Part shown: positions 11,101 to 22,316 of the stretch, piece after piece
Layout: the number at the start of each line of letters is the position of its first letter
Position numbering within the stretch: position 1 is the first letter of the stretch
Source: Datisca glomerata
Taxonomy: Eukaryota; Streptophyta; Magnoliopsida; Cucurbitales; Datiscaceae
Reading direction: 5' to 3'
Assembly (NCBI GenBank): GCA_003255025.1
Contig: QANY01013280.1
Coordinates: 372,001-436,000 of the forward strand
DNA: 64,000 nt
The notes under the pieces: generated by a model
Told to the model about the DNA's origin: nothing
What the model saw: the letters and a program-made list of their open reading frames with translations, nothing else
Databases searched by the model: none
Made by a program: the position numbers and the translations under genes

Positions 11101-13007
11101 TTTAGTTGAGATGTACAAATTATAGGCAAGTTTTTAACAATTTTTGGGGTAATTTTAGCAATGCATGGACGTGCAATCACTCTTCTCAAAAGAAGAAGAC
11201 AAGAAACTCACTTGACAAGTAACACTGAGGGCATAGAACTTTTTACCAATGAATGATCTCTGACGTTTGAGTCAATACTAAAGAAAAAGTTTTAAGGAAA
11301 TTGCGATGACATTCTAAATATGTACAATGTTTGTGAAGACTAATATGAAATCTGTTTCAATTAGATTATTGTATGTAGTTATTGATATACATTTAGAGGA
11401 GGAACTCTCACTCTTCTCGATGTGCATAACGATTTTTCTGACGTTAACCATTTAGTTTCTTGATTTCTCTGGTTTCGCATAGGGAAAAGGGGTGTTTGAT
11501 TTATTATGTTTAAACTTTCTTTTACTATTTTTGTTTATTTTAGCTGGAAGGAAAGGAATAGGAGATGTTTTGAAGGTATTATGAGAGACACTGATACTAT
11601 TTTCGTACGTATATTCAGAATGATTAGAGAAAGTGCTTTGTCATTCAGAAATATAAAGTACTCTTCTATTAATCATAGAATTCAAGAAGTTTATGGGGAT
11701 TTCCTCAGGATATTGTTGGGTAGGTTGCGCTAAGCTGCGTCTGAGAGTCTTTGTTTTTGTGCTCGGGTAATGCTATCTGTACAATGTATTTCTTTTGGTT
11801 GAAATATATGCTTTACCTTTAACCTCCAAACATGTCGTTCCTCCTCCTCATACAAAATAAGTTCTAAACATAACCACAATGAAAACAAAAATCACTATTG
11901 TAAATTCAAAACGGAAATTAATAATATTTTTCCTTTTGATTCTCACAGGAGCATAAGGCAATGCTAGAGAACGAAACTCTGCGAAAACAGGTAAAAGATT
12001 TTGTGTTCTCAGAAATTTAAATTAGGAACAAAGCTTGTGTTGCATTTATTAAATAACAGATAAAAATTAACAAATTTTCTAATTTCTATTAAATAAATAT
12101 AATTAGCTAGAGGAGTTACATCAGAGATATAAGCAGCCTTTCGTTGGAATTAATCCTTTAGAGAGGAAATTTGTCAACACAGATTTAAATGAGAATTCTG
12201 AAGCCACATCAAAAGAAGCTGAGTTCTCAGCAGACACTTCCTTGCAATTGGGGTAAGTTACAAATTTTGAAATTTTATTGTTCAATATTATTATTTTTTC
12301 CTTTTTATTCCTACTATAAGGAGCGGGGAGTTTCTGTTACTCGAACTCATTCCTAAATAATTGAATAAGAGATTTTAAGATTAACCGAGACTGTTAAATC
12401 CCCTCCTCATTTGCAAGTCTAGTCTAAAAATGTTATCGTTTTTGCCTGTATTATGCAAAATTTTAGAAAGGATGTGACTGAAAGTTTCTCTCCTATATGT
12501 GCCAATAGTTTTGATATATAGTATGTAACACCGTTATGATGTGACTGTAATGATATGCATCTACAATCTACAGTATAATTGAATTTTTTTCTTATCTGTT
12601 TTGATCTGTCAGGTGAAATCATTTCTGAATATAAAAAGCACTTTTTGATGAATTTTTAGAGTATTATTGCAAAATATTTTGTACTTGGGGGTAAAAAAAT
12701 GTTTTTTTCAAAGCAATTTTTTTGTGAAGTATTAATTCTAATATCCTTCATTGAGGTTGTGAACTTTTCAGTCAATCAATAGCTTTATTATTTGGTGAAA
12801 CCCTCCTTAAATGTTGTATCTAATAAAACCTTAAATATTTACATTACCAATATTTTCTTTTGTAATATTTCATTGGTATTTTTGTCTCCAATTTAATATT
12901 TTATGTATTTAATGGTCAGGTTACCATCAAGTTTTGAACGAAAGAGGAAAGCAGCTAAGGTAGAACCAGATTGCAATGACTCGGGGAGTCAAGTGGCCTC
13001 AGAATGA
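8161..13007 (+). CDS. AGL18: MADS-box transcription factor, AGL15/AGL18 clade (8 exons)
   Basis: Manual splicing gives exons 8161-8345, 9026-9092, 9220-9284, 10672-10771, 10965-11006, 11949-11990, 12107-12252 and 12920-13007, all with GT-AG junctions and agreeing phases, coding for 244 residues. Exon lengths of 100, 42 and 42 for exons 4-6 are those usual for the K-box of MIKC genes. The MADS domain (residues 1-60) starts [18 protein letters not shown]; a keratin-like K domain follows ([29 protein letters not shown]). The C-terminus has SLQLGLP, the leucine-rich EAR-like repression motif of this clade, and ends DSGSQVASE, closely matching the AGL18 tail as I remember it. The family acts in the nucleus as DNA-binding dimers; Arabidopsis AGL15 and AGL18 repress flowering and act in embryos. 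The frame is intact despite transposons on both sides and a LINE piece in intron 5. The AGL18 rather than AGL15 call rests mainly on the C-terminus. Confidence 0.88.
9217..9225 (+). other. AGL18: Triple tandem splice acceptor AAGCAGCAG at exon 3
   Basis: Three consecutive in-frame NAG acceptors precede CCACAACC. Using the first, second or third would give zero, one or two fewer glutamines at the start of exon 3. The exon start given in the gene entry (9220) is the longest option; CAG acceptors are usually preferred over AAG. Confidence 0.55.
10083..10102. promoter_or_regulatory. AGL18: 20-bp perfect palindrome with RY motif in intron 3
   Basis: TTTGTACATGCATGTACAAA is a perfect palindrome whose centre (10089-10096) is CATGCATG, the RY/Sph element recognised by B3 factors such as LEC2, FUS3 and ABI3. 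Further TGCATG cores lie in the same intron at 9380-9385 and 9833-9838. Regulation of Arabidopsis AGL15 by embryo B3 factors is reported in the literature as I recall it; its relevance here is inferred. Confidence 0.4.
11460..11826 (+). mobile_element. 3' end of a LINE in intron 5 of the AGL18-like gene
   Basis: 11506-11733 encodes 75 residues with [14 protein letters not shown], the sequence typical of the C-terminal zinc-binding region after plant LINE reverse transcriptases. It is followed by a non-coding tail with TTTTGGTTGAAATATATGC and CTTTACC near 11795-11820, again LINE-like. Everything upstream of this tail is absent, as expected for a 5'-truncated copy. It lies in the sense orientation of the host gene, 123 bp or more from exon 6, and no poly(A) tract is left. 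Confidence 0.65.
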
Positions 13008-13688
13008 CATGGAAGTTATTTGAATATCTCTACTCAGTCACTGTTCAATTTAACAATGGTCAATCTACTTAGTTTTCAGTCAAGTTTAGAGCAATTATTC
13101 AATTTAACATTAATTTTTTTTATCAATCTACTCAATTTTTTATTTATCGATTGGTTTTAGTTTGTGTTATCGCATTGAAGCCAAATGCTATAAAAAAAGT
13201 CATAATAGAATGTACGAGGGGACAGACATGAAATCAAATTATTATTAATAACCAAAAAAAGAACAAGGACAACCCCAAGAAAGCAGCAAAAGCAAAGTTC
13301 AGTTCTACAAGCAAAAGAAACACACAAAATGATATGGGAAACCCAAAGAAGCCAGGTTATTAAGCCTCAACATTTACATCTACCTTGTCTACGTGGGTCC
13401 TTGTGACGTGGTGACCTAAGCCCGGCAATCATCAAGTCAAGTCAAAAGACTTTGACAGGACTCACCGCTTTAGAAACAAATTAAAAGTGTATACTTTGAT
13501 AGAATTAGAATGAAACTCATGATGTCAGTCTACCGCCATGACCTCCTTGATTAGTAGACGCTTTAAATGTGTTATTATCTCATTGAATATGTACTTTGCG
13601 AGACATGGCAGTGTTTCGTACTTTGGTCTTTATTTATACTTGTCATTCACTCATTTATCATCATAAATTGTTTTTCTCTTCCCTCCTC
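13008..13688 (+). other. 3' flank of the AGL18-like gene
   Basis: No gene recognised. The 3' UTR and poly(A) site should lie in the first few hundred bases; no single poly(A) signal stands out. The stretch 13385-13465 carries ACGT-core sites (CTACGTGGG, GTGACGTGG) and TTTGACAGG, a W-box-like site, upstream of the TATA box of the next entry. Confidence 0.35.
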
Positions 13689-13887
13689 TATATAAAGGAG
13701 GTCACACACTCACTTACAGGGACTTTTAGTAGTTTAAGACTTTTTCCTTCATTCTAGAAATGGCTTACTCTCTCCATCTCTACTCATGAACCTTTATATG
13801 TATGATCATCGTAGCAGCTACCATGATTACCACCCATTGGCAGCACTAATTAAGGATGTGCATTCACTAACGGTTGTCATTGTCTAA
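13689..13887 (+). other. TATA box and two overlapping microORFs, possible small transcript
   Basis: TATATAAA at 13689-13696 is followed 64 bp later by an ATG at 13760 opening a 9-codon ORF (MAYSLHLYS). Its stop codon overlaps the start of a second ORF, 13786-13887 (33 codons, MNLYMYDHRSSYHDYHPLAA...), through ATGA. Together with the ACGT sites upstream, this could be a small transcription unit, a decayed gene, or chance. No protein family was recognised. Confidence 0.25.
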
Positions 13888-14274
13888 GCTACTGAAGATG
13901 CTCATCCTTCTCTCCATACTAGACGTTCATGTTCCCAAAGCTTTTTTATTGACTAAATGACTTTTTATTCATGTACCCAATCTAGAACTAGCTTATGCAT
14001 ACACACCTTCCTCCCATTTCCCTATCCTTTACAGAGTTCCACTTAAATGAGAACAAATAAAACAAAACAATTAGGGTAATTACTAGAGAATTATCAAGTT
14101 GATATACGGATTGTAATTCATTTTATAAAGATAATTAAAATGTATTATAACCAAAGAAAATAGGTTCTGAAGAAGAATTTACCCATGGTAAAACAGCTCA
14201 AGGCAAACCCCTAGAAACGAGACAAAATGGTAGCTTTACTACCAAATTACATAACTAAAACGAGAAATGACAGC

Positions 14275-14548
14275 TGTTAAATAATTAATTCAAATATATG
14301 AATGTGTCTTAATCCAACAGTTTAAGCTTTTGTGAGAACTGGAAATTTAAAGTAGTATCAAACGGAGGTCCTAAGTTCAAACTCTTGCATAAATAATATT
14401 TCTCCTCATTTAAAATTAATTGTCAATGGGTTAGCCCGCCAACAATGTTTTGATATGCATGTAAGGGGAACTGTTAAACAATTAATCCAAATATATAAGT
14501 TCTCATTTCCCAACAGTTTAGGTTTTTAGGATGACTGGCAATTTAATA
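14275..14548 (+). mobile_element. TRIM: 274-bp miniature LTR retrotransposon
   Basis: Two direct repeats of about 78 bp, 14275-14352 and 14472-14548, both start TGTTAAA and end in an AATTTAA stretch. Directly after the left repeat, TAGTATCAAACGG (14353-14365) is a decayed copy of the methionine-tRNA primer-binding site TGGTATCAGAGC. Directly before the right repeat is a purine tract, GTAAGGGGAA. Flanks are ACAGC (14270-14274) and ACAGT (14549-14553), a 5-bp target duplication with one change. There is no coding capacity, as usual for TRIMs. Repeats, primer site, purine tract and target duplication all agree. Confidence 0.7.
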
Positions 14549-14553
14549 ACAGT

Positions 14554-15099
14554 AAACAAGTTTTAACTAGGATGTTTAAGCAACAAAAATCAAAGCTTGG
14601 TAACATGCAACAAGTATGGCTATAATTACAAAGCCACATATAACAAAACATAGAAAATAGGGGTCTCTAACCCCAAAAGACTCACGTAATACTTGAGCTA
14701 AAGTTCACAGAGATCTTTCTAGACCACTACAGGAGTAGCTCATAAGCCCACAAACTGAAAACCAAAAATCGATCATTTGATTTCAACAGGATGAGACGCA
14801 GCAAGCATTAAAGATCATCGAACCATTATCGTAGAACAACACTTAATACGAGCCGTTTGAGGAATTGTTGACTAGAATCGAGTGAAGACTCAACCCATGT
14901 CATCACCGATCATGACTAGTCCTAAAAGGGTGACTGCAAGCTAACCCAACTTTGATCAAAAGATGAGTTCGAGGATGGACAAGGTAGAACCAGACTCCCA
15001 AATGTAATAAACCGTACCTTAATGAACGGGTGAGCCTGGGGTAAAGATCTCTAGAGCTCTCTAGCACTGTTTGATCACTAGCACGCCAATAATGAGATT
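14554..15099. other. No gene recognised
   Basis: Mixed-composition DNA. A 71-codon minus-strand frame at 14903-15118 shows no recognisable family; it may be a decayed part of the gypsy relic that follows. Confidence 0.3.
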
Positions 15100-15558
15100 T
15101 GTCTGAGATTACGTACATCGCATAAATGACTTGACCCTACCTGAGCTTGAGGATGCTTAGTTGCCGAACCATGAGGACTTAGTTTCCTTGATGTCGTATT
15201 GAGTTGCCAGGATGAAGCAAGATTTCTTTATTTCTATATAGGTTCAAAGACTTCAAGTTTAAAATGATTGGACAATTGATTTTGACCACTATCATATGAC
15301 TCTAGAAGTACGAGGGTGAGAATATTGAGTCTTTGCATTTAGAAAAGACTTGTTGACATAATAGATCATTTGTTGCTCCTTTTCATCTTCTCGGGTGTAG
15401 ACTGAGCTCAACGCCATCAATGATACAACCAGATAGAATAAGAGTCTTTCCTTCTCCCATCAAAGGGTAGTGGGTCATTAAGTATTACTTTAAGTTTGAA
15501 TATTGGTTCAATATTGCTTCAAGTTCGAGAAGGCTATCTCACATGCGTCCATCCACCC
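15100..15558 (-). pseudogene. Ty3/gypsy pol relic (RNase H side), interrupted by a copia
   Basis: On the minus strand, 15558-15100 contains WMDACEIAFSNLKQY, then ERLLFYLVVSLMALSSV followed by YYVNKSFLNAKTQYS, then LATQYDIK. These match the order of plant gypsy RT-RNase H sequence (W..ECE.AF..LK.YL, YLAVS..A.SAVL, YY.SKSF..AE.RYS, QYDIK). Stops and small deletions interrupt the frame. The upstream part of the same domain continues beyond the copia insertion at 20556-20720. Confidence 0.65.
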
Positions 15559-18500
15559 TAATGAGACTAATGTCCAGTCAACTCAACTCATCCAGCTCAA
15601 CTCAACTAATCCTAGTCAACATTAGTTATCCAACTATATGTTCGTTAGTTTCTGTTAGGATTAGTTAGCTTTAGTTATTCAGTTTTTCTTCTTTGTTTTA
15701 TTGACCATATATTTAGTATGTATTCTTCTTTGTGAGGTTAATGAGAATTAGTCTTTCCTCTTCTTCATCGCAAATCATCTTGGTATCAGAGCCAAGCTCC
15801 TTCCATGGCGACCATCACTGCAACCACAGACGTTACTGCTCCAGCCACCACCAATGCAAATGCTTCCTCTTCAAGTTCTAATTCAACTAATTCAGCAACA
15901 ATTAGTTCTAACAGTTGTATTTCATAGATATCTTTTTCACTTCCTTTTGATATAATTCCAGCCATAATCAAACTCGATCGTGGTAATTACATTTTTTTGG
16001 AGATCACAAGTTCTTTCCATCACATAAGCTTATGGTTTAAAATCATTTCTTTTTGGCACCAATCCCTGTCCACCTGAGTACATTGTAGACACTATTCTTA
16101 CAAGTGAAAATTCTACTGCTGCTACACCACCAAGTAACCGTCAGACTATCAAAATGATCAATCCTCAGTTTCTTCTATGGAAAAGAAGTGATCAATTCTT
16201 GATGAGTTGGCTCTTAACATTAATTTCCGAATCCATTTTTTGGCATATTGTTAGGTGTTCTACTTCTCAAGAGGTTTGGGAAGTTCTTTGAGGGAGTTTT
16301 GCAATAAATCACAATCTAGGGTTTTGCAACTTTGTTTTCAACTTCAAACCATTAAAAGGTATCTTTAAGCATGAATGACTTCATTCTCAAGATGAAGTAT
16401 GTTACTCATAATCTTGTTGCCTCGAGACAAGATGTTAGTGATGAAGGCTTACTTCTCTATATTTTAGAAGGACTGTCAACTGAATATGATTCAGTTGTGG
16501 TTAATCTAACTTCAAGACATGACCTGATGACTCTTTAAGAAGCCCAATTTATGTTTTAGAGTCAAGAACTGCGCATTGAACAAAATATTGGTGTTACTAA
16601 TGAGTTAGAAAACATGTCTATTAACACTGCTTCATACAATAACAAAGGTAGAGGAAGAGGAGCTCCAAGTCGTGGCCAAAACTTTCAGAGAGAAAGAGGT
16701 AAAATCAATAATGGAGGAAATCCTGGAAGAGGTTTCAATAGACCTACTTGTCAAATTTGTAGAAGTGTTGGCCATTATGCATCTACCTTTTATAACAGGT
16801 ATGATTCATATTTTCAACCTTTGGAGAACTACCCACAGAACAAAACAATCTAAATAATGCTCCTCGAGCCTCAGCCTACCAATACACTAAACAGGGAAGA
16901 TGAATCATGGTTCGTGGATAGTGGTGCTACACACCATGTCACAACAGATCCAACTAATCTGAAACAGAAAACTGAGTATAAAGGAAAGAGTAAGCTTATT
17001 GTTAGCAATGGTAATTCTCTTAGCATTTCTTACATTGGTAATTCTATAACTGATAATCATTAAGTATCACTTACGTGTGCCTTCTATAACCAAAATCTTC
17101 TTACTGTTTCAATAATAACCATTGATAATGATGTCTTGATTGAATTTGACTCCTTTTTCTATTTCATAATGGACAAGAACCCAGGGAAAGTTCTTCTGCA
17201 GGGCAAGCTTAAAAATGGACTATACCACTTCTTGCTGCCCAAAGTCTCCAACAACTCTCAGCCTATCCAAACATTTGAGTCTTCTATCTTCTTATCTATC
17301 AATAAAGCTACTGAGTTTGAATCAGTAAATGCTCATTCTGTCAGTCTTGTAAATAACTCAAGCAAAAGTCTGTACGTAGTGTTATTTTCAAGCCTTGTAA
17401 TGTTGTTCCAAAGGCCTTTAGAAATGCTCATCAGCTTCCAAAGTCTCGATTGTCTGTTTGTAATATTGATATTAACAATAAAAGTAATTTTGTTTCTTAA
17501 TTGTCTGCTTGCAATGTTAATTCTGTTGAAGCTCCAAAATTTAGCAAGTCTGTTAATCTTCTTAATATGCTGCATAAGAGATTAGGTCATCCACTAGTCT
17601 TGTTTTGAACAAAGTATGTAAGTCTCTCAACTTAAACACTTCTAGCATTAATAATTTTAGCTTTTATGATATTTGTCAATATGGAAAAATGCATCATAGT
17701 ATTTTTCCCTTGTCCAACACTAGAGCGAAATCTCCTTTTGACATTATTCACTCTAACTTGTGGGGTCCTTCACCCACATTTTCACACTTAAGATTTATGT
17801 ATTATATAAAATTTATGGATGATTACTCTAGATTTACCTGGGTCTTTCCTTTAAAATTGAAATTTGAAACTAAGCAAATTGTGTTACAATTTCTCACTTA
17901 TATTGAAAGATTCTTTGAAAGGAAAGTCAAAACCTTTCATTGTGATTGGGGTCAAAACTTAGGATTGTGTTTCCTCACCCATGTCCTCACACCCACCCCT
18001 AAAATGGTAGGGTTGAGAGGAATCATAGGGATATAGTAGAAAAAATGGGCTTACACTTTTGGCTCAAGCCTCTCTACCTCTTAAATACTGGTGGGAATTA
18101 TTTCACACTTCTACCTACCTTATTAACAGGCTTCCTATACTTGTCTTGCTTCACAAATCTCTCTTTCAAGTCTTATTTCAAAACAACCCAGATTTAACCT
18201 TTCTCAAAGTTTTTGGTTGTACTAACTTTCCTTTTCTAAGACCTTATAGTAACAGTAAAACTCAGTTTCATATGGCTAAGTGTGTATTCCTTGGCTATTC
18301 TAATCACTATAAAGGTTATAAATGCTTAAATCCTCAAACTAACAGAATTTACATTGCTAGAAGTGTTTCGCTTAATGAGTCTGAGTTCCCCTATCAGTCC
18401 TTAACTTCTTTAGTCCTAAATAGAATTCTCACTCTCAACATAGTTCTAGCTCAACTAGCTGGCATGTTTCTATAGTTAACTTTACTCCAGAAACAACCAC

Positions 18501-20555
18501 ACATTCTCAACAATCAAGTGGTATAAGTTCAACATCTATTTTGCCAGTTGCAGAAGACTATCAACCTGTTCTAGATCCATCCAACACCTTTTCACCTAAT
18601 ATCAGTGGTATTTCTCCTTTACTTTCACACACTCCTTCACATAACACTACACAATCTGCTCCTTTAGTTGTTGTTCCATTTCAAACTACATCTAGTGAAT
18701 CTGACTCACCTATTAACTCATCTATAGTAGTTGCTCTATCTGTACATCACACTGCATCAATCATTTCCTCTATTCATAGACCTTGTCCTCTTTCTTCTCA
18801 TCCTATGACCACATGATCCAAGATTGGCACTTTTGAACCTAAGATGTTTCTAACCGATACTAATGACTGTCATATAAACCTACTTCTGTTAGAAAGGCTT
18901 TACATGATCTAAAGTGGTATGCAGTAATGCTTGATGAGTATCAAGCTCTACTAAAAAACAATACTTGGCAGCTGGTTCCTTTTTCTACAGGAATGAATGT
19001 TGTTAAGAACAAATGGGTGTTAAGAACTAAGTTGAATCCAAATGGAACAGTGAGCAAGTACAAGACACGTTTAGTGGCAAAGGGGTTTCAACAAACTCCT
19101 AGTTTTGACTACTTTGAGACATTCAGTCCTGCTATAAAGCCTCTACAGAAAGGATTATGCTCACTTTGGTAGTAACTTTCAATTGGGAGATTCAACAGGT
19201 TGATATTAATAATGCTTTCTTAAATGAGGACTTGAATGAAGTTGTGTACATGAGCCAACCCCTGTTTTCTCAGCATGTTTGCAAGCTCAACAAATCCTTA
19301 TATGACTTAAAGCAGGCTCCCAGAGCTTGGTTCTTTAAGCTTCAACAATATCTTCTTCAATGGGGTTTTCAAAATTCGAAGTCAGATACCTATCTTTTTC
19401 ATTTCAGATATGCCACTGATGTTCTTCTCCTTATCTATGTGGATGATATTCTCATAATAGAGAGTAGCACTCACTTAATTGCCAAAGTTATTTCTGATCT
19501 GACAGCCACTTTGCTCTCAAACAGCTTGGACCTCTTCACTTTTTCCTTGGTTTTGAAGCCTATAGAAAGCATACTGGTATCTATCTTACACAGTCTAAAT
19601 ACATTTTAGACTTATTACAGAAGACGAATATGGTTGATTCCACCATTGTACAAGAGCAATGTGTTCCTTAATAAAGCTTTCCTCCACTTCAGGTTCAACT
19701 TTCTGTGATATGGCTTATTCCATTAATAAGCTAAGTCAATTTCTACAATCTCCCACTACAGGCCATTGGAAGGCTTGCAAGAAAGTCTTGAGATATCTTA
19801 AGGGTACACTTGAATATGGTTTACTCTTTCAACATGCTACATCACTTACTCTAGAGGGATTCACTGATGCAGATTGGGGAAGTTGCTTAGATGACAGACG
19901 TTCTACTAATGGCTACTGCATTTACCTAGGTGGTAATCCTATTATTTGGAGCTCAAAGAAACAACTATTGTAGCACGTTCTAGTGTTGAATCAGAATATC
20001 GAGCTCTCTCTTCATCTGCTACTGAGTTGCTATGGCTTCAGTCTCTTTTAACAGAGTTATAGTTCAACATTTCTTCTTGTCAGTGCTCTGATGTGATAAT
20101 ATAAGTGTTGGAATGCCTGCTTCTAATCTTGTATTTCATTCCAGGACTAGGCATATCAATTTGGATGTTCATTTGATTCGAGAGAAGGTCTTTGTTCAGT
20201 AATTAATTTTGAAGTACATCTCTACTGATCTGCAAAAAGCATATATTCTAACCAAGCCCTTGTCTCAGCAAAGATTTGAAATTTTAAGGCACAAGCTCAA
20301 TGTTCATTTCTCTCATTTTCGCTTGATGGGGAGTAATGAGACTATTGTCCAGTCAGCTCAACTAATCTAGCTTAGCTCAACTAATCCTAGTCAGTATTAG
20401 TTATCCAACTATCTGTTCGTTAGTTTCTGTTAGGATTAGTTAGCTTTATTTATTCAATTTTTTCTTCTATATTATTGTCATATATTCAGTGTGTATCCTT
20501 CTTTGTGAGGTTAAGGAGAATTAGTCTTTCCTCTTCTTCCTCTCAAATTATATCT
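15559..20555 (+). mobile_element. Ty1/copia retrotransposon with 222-bp TA...CT LTRs
   Basis: 5' LTR 15559-15780 and 3' LTR 20334-20555, both 222 bp, start TAATGAGACTA and end ATCT. The target duplication CACCC stands at 15554-15558 and 20556-20560. The primer-binding site TGGTATCAGAGCC begins at 15781, directly after the LTR, and the purine tract GATGGGGAG ends at 20333, directly before the 3' LTR. Both junctions therefore confirm non-canonical TA...CT ends. The two LTRs differ at roughly one base in ten by eye, so the insertion is old. The element sits inside a minus-strand gypsy RNase H frame that reads across the junction when the element and one copy of the duplication are disregarded. 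Confidence 0.88.
15805..20330 (+). pseudogene. Degenerate copia gag-pol
   Basis: Gag starts MATITATTDVTA at 15805 and is broken by a stop after about 40 codons. The zinc knuckle at about 16750 (CQICRSVGHYAS) lacks its last cysteine, replaced by Phe. The protease motif is WFVDSGATHHV (about 16912). Integrase pieces at 17740-17990 (PFDIIHSNLWGP, FMDDYSRFTWVFPL) and 18059-18400 follow. Reverse transcriptase pieces run from 18927 (NKWVLRTKLNPNGTVSKYK) to about 19480, with the catalytic YVDDILI intact. RNase H at about 19690-20060 has TDADWGSCLDDRRST and ESEYRALSS. At least five frameshifts or stops split it, so it cannot encode an active polyprotein. Confidence 0.85.
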
Positions 20556-20720
20556 CACCCAAACATTTTGCTTCCTTTCAAGATATTAATAAGGGAAGAC
20601 ACTTGTTTGAGCAATGAGAGATGATAAAGTAAGGGAACAAAAACAAAAAAGAGGCCGTATGGATATCAACCTAGGAGCAAACTATGCTATGATGGTCAAG
20701 CCAGTATTCACTACAATATG
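20556..20720 (-). pseudogene. Gypsy pol relic, second part
   Basis: On the minus strand, LKQVSSLINILKGSKMFG runs up to the copia insertion point, matching gypsy RT (KCLPFFKVLKG.K.F.W) just before the WMDACEIAFSNLKQY piece found at 15558-15510 on the other side. It is the upstream half of the same relic. Confidence 0.55.
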
Positions 20721-22316
20721 ACATTCTACAAGTTTTAAGTACAGGGTTTTTTGTCTCCTCATGTAGAAAAATCCAAACAACAAGGTTTTTATGAATCTTG
20801 TAAAAATAAAAAATAGAAGGCAGGAGCTAGAATTTTAAGGAGTGGGACTTGATTAAAAAATGCTTGCATGAAAATTCAATTCACACTCAACACGAATAAA
20901 ATCCGTAGTCTCTCTCGTTTGGTCATTTCAACTTTTAGACAGAGGGAAGCCAAGAGGAAAAGCAAACCCTAGCCTCCATCTCTCTCAGTCTAACCCTCCC
21001 CTCGCCTTTCTCAATATCAAGCTGACCCTCGCCTTGCCTCGTCTAGCCTCAAGCTTCTCAGGTAAGGTCTCTCTCTCATTTGATTTTGTAAAAATTCCCT
21101 CTGTGTCTGATTCATCTAAGGAGATATGGATGAACGACGATGGTTCTCAATCTTTATCGAGCTTTGGTTATCGCTCGGTGATGATGGTGGATCTGTGAAA
21201 TTTTTACTCTCTCAATTCTTTCTAAATTGTAGAGTTCAAGTCACCACAAATGCAGAAGGAGAGATGCAAAGTCTGCAATAGAAAGTCTCTCAATGGAGCG
21301 GAGTGAAGCAGGAAGATGCATTCGCCATTGACGATACTAACTTTAAATATTCGTTAGAAAATGATGGAGCAAGTATATAAAAACTAACTTTCAGGGACTC
21401 ATCCTTCACATTACAGATATTGAGGAACTATGTAAAGAATTTTCCTTAAATGTTGTATTACTTGATCATTTGGCTTTCTGCAAGCCGCCAAGGTGAGGTT
21501 CTTTTCAAAGCTTCTCTCCCATTAGCTTTATGAAAAATCACACTCAGTCCTTCTCATACACCTTGAAGAAATGATGAGGTTAATCTGGAAGTATCTGGGA
21601 TTTTAAAGTTATCAAAATTTCTAGAGGTAAATATTATGACTACTTTACATCCAAAGAGTTATAAATTTTGGTACACTGAAGATCTACTTAGGTAGAATTA
21701 TTCTTCCATTTCAATGTGATGACTGCTGAGAGTTGTAATTAAGTCTTTAAGTGATCATCTACAATTACCAAATACCTCAATCACACACACACAAACACAC
21801 ACCACCTGATTTTTTGAAAGGCGCGATGTGCTCCGATGCGACTCAAGTTATGTAGTAAAATCTAGATAATTCTTTATCTTGACTTGAACATGGAAATAAT
21901 ATTATTTTTAGATAAATGTTAGTTATCCTACTTGATCCCTTTAGTTGGCCATATTTTTTTCATCTCATGTTTACGTAACAAAAATCTGCTGAGTATTTTA
22001 TAGACCATTTACTTGTATTCTTGTATACAAGAAAAACTTCTTTATCATTATTCTTGCTTTACGTGATTTTGTCCTGTTCAACTTCAATACTGTTTTTATC
22101 CACGCTAAACAACTTCACTCTTTTCTTCCCTCTCTCTCTACTTATCCATATATTGCTTTATCTATCTTATTTCATCACTACGTCTTTCTATATCTACCCA
22201 TCTAACAAATTTTAGACTTTATTTTTAAATAAAGGCATTGAATAATTCTTGTCATCATACATTACTTTTATAGCGTGCTAAGGAAGATCTTTCTCGCTAC
22301 TTTCCTCTTATTGCAG
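20721..22316. other. No intact gene; leader-like sequence with telo-box and splice donor
   Basis: AAACCCTAG at 20964-20972 (telo-box, common in plant 5' leaders) lies in a pyrimidine-rich stretch ending CTTCTCAG/GTAAGG at 21061/21062, which resembles a 5' UTR exon and its donor site. It may be the leader of the hydrolase pseudogene downstream. A short CA microsatellite lies at about 21782-21804. No reading frame was recognised. Confidence 0.3.

Noticed and set aside
14353..14400. tRNA gene or SINE (AGGTCCTAAGTTCAAACTC looks like a B box)
   Set aside because: No cloverleaf could be drawn; the match is better explained by the TRIM primer-binding site and its following bases.
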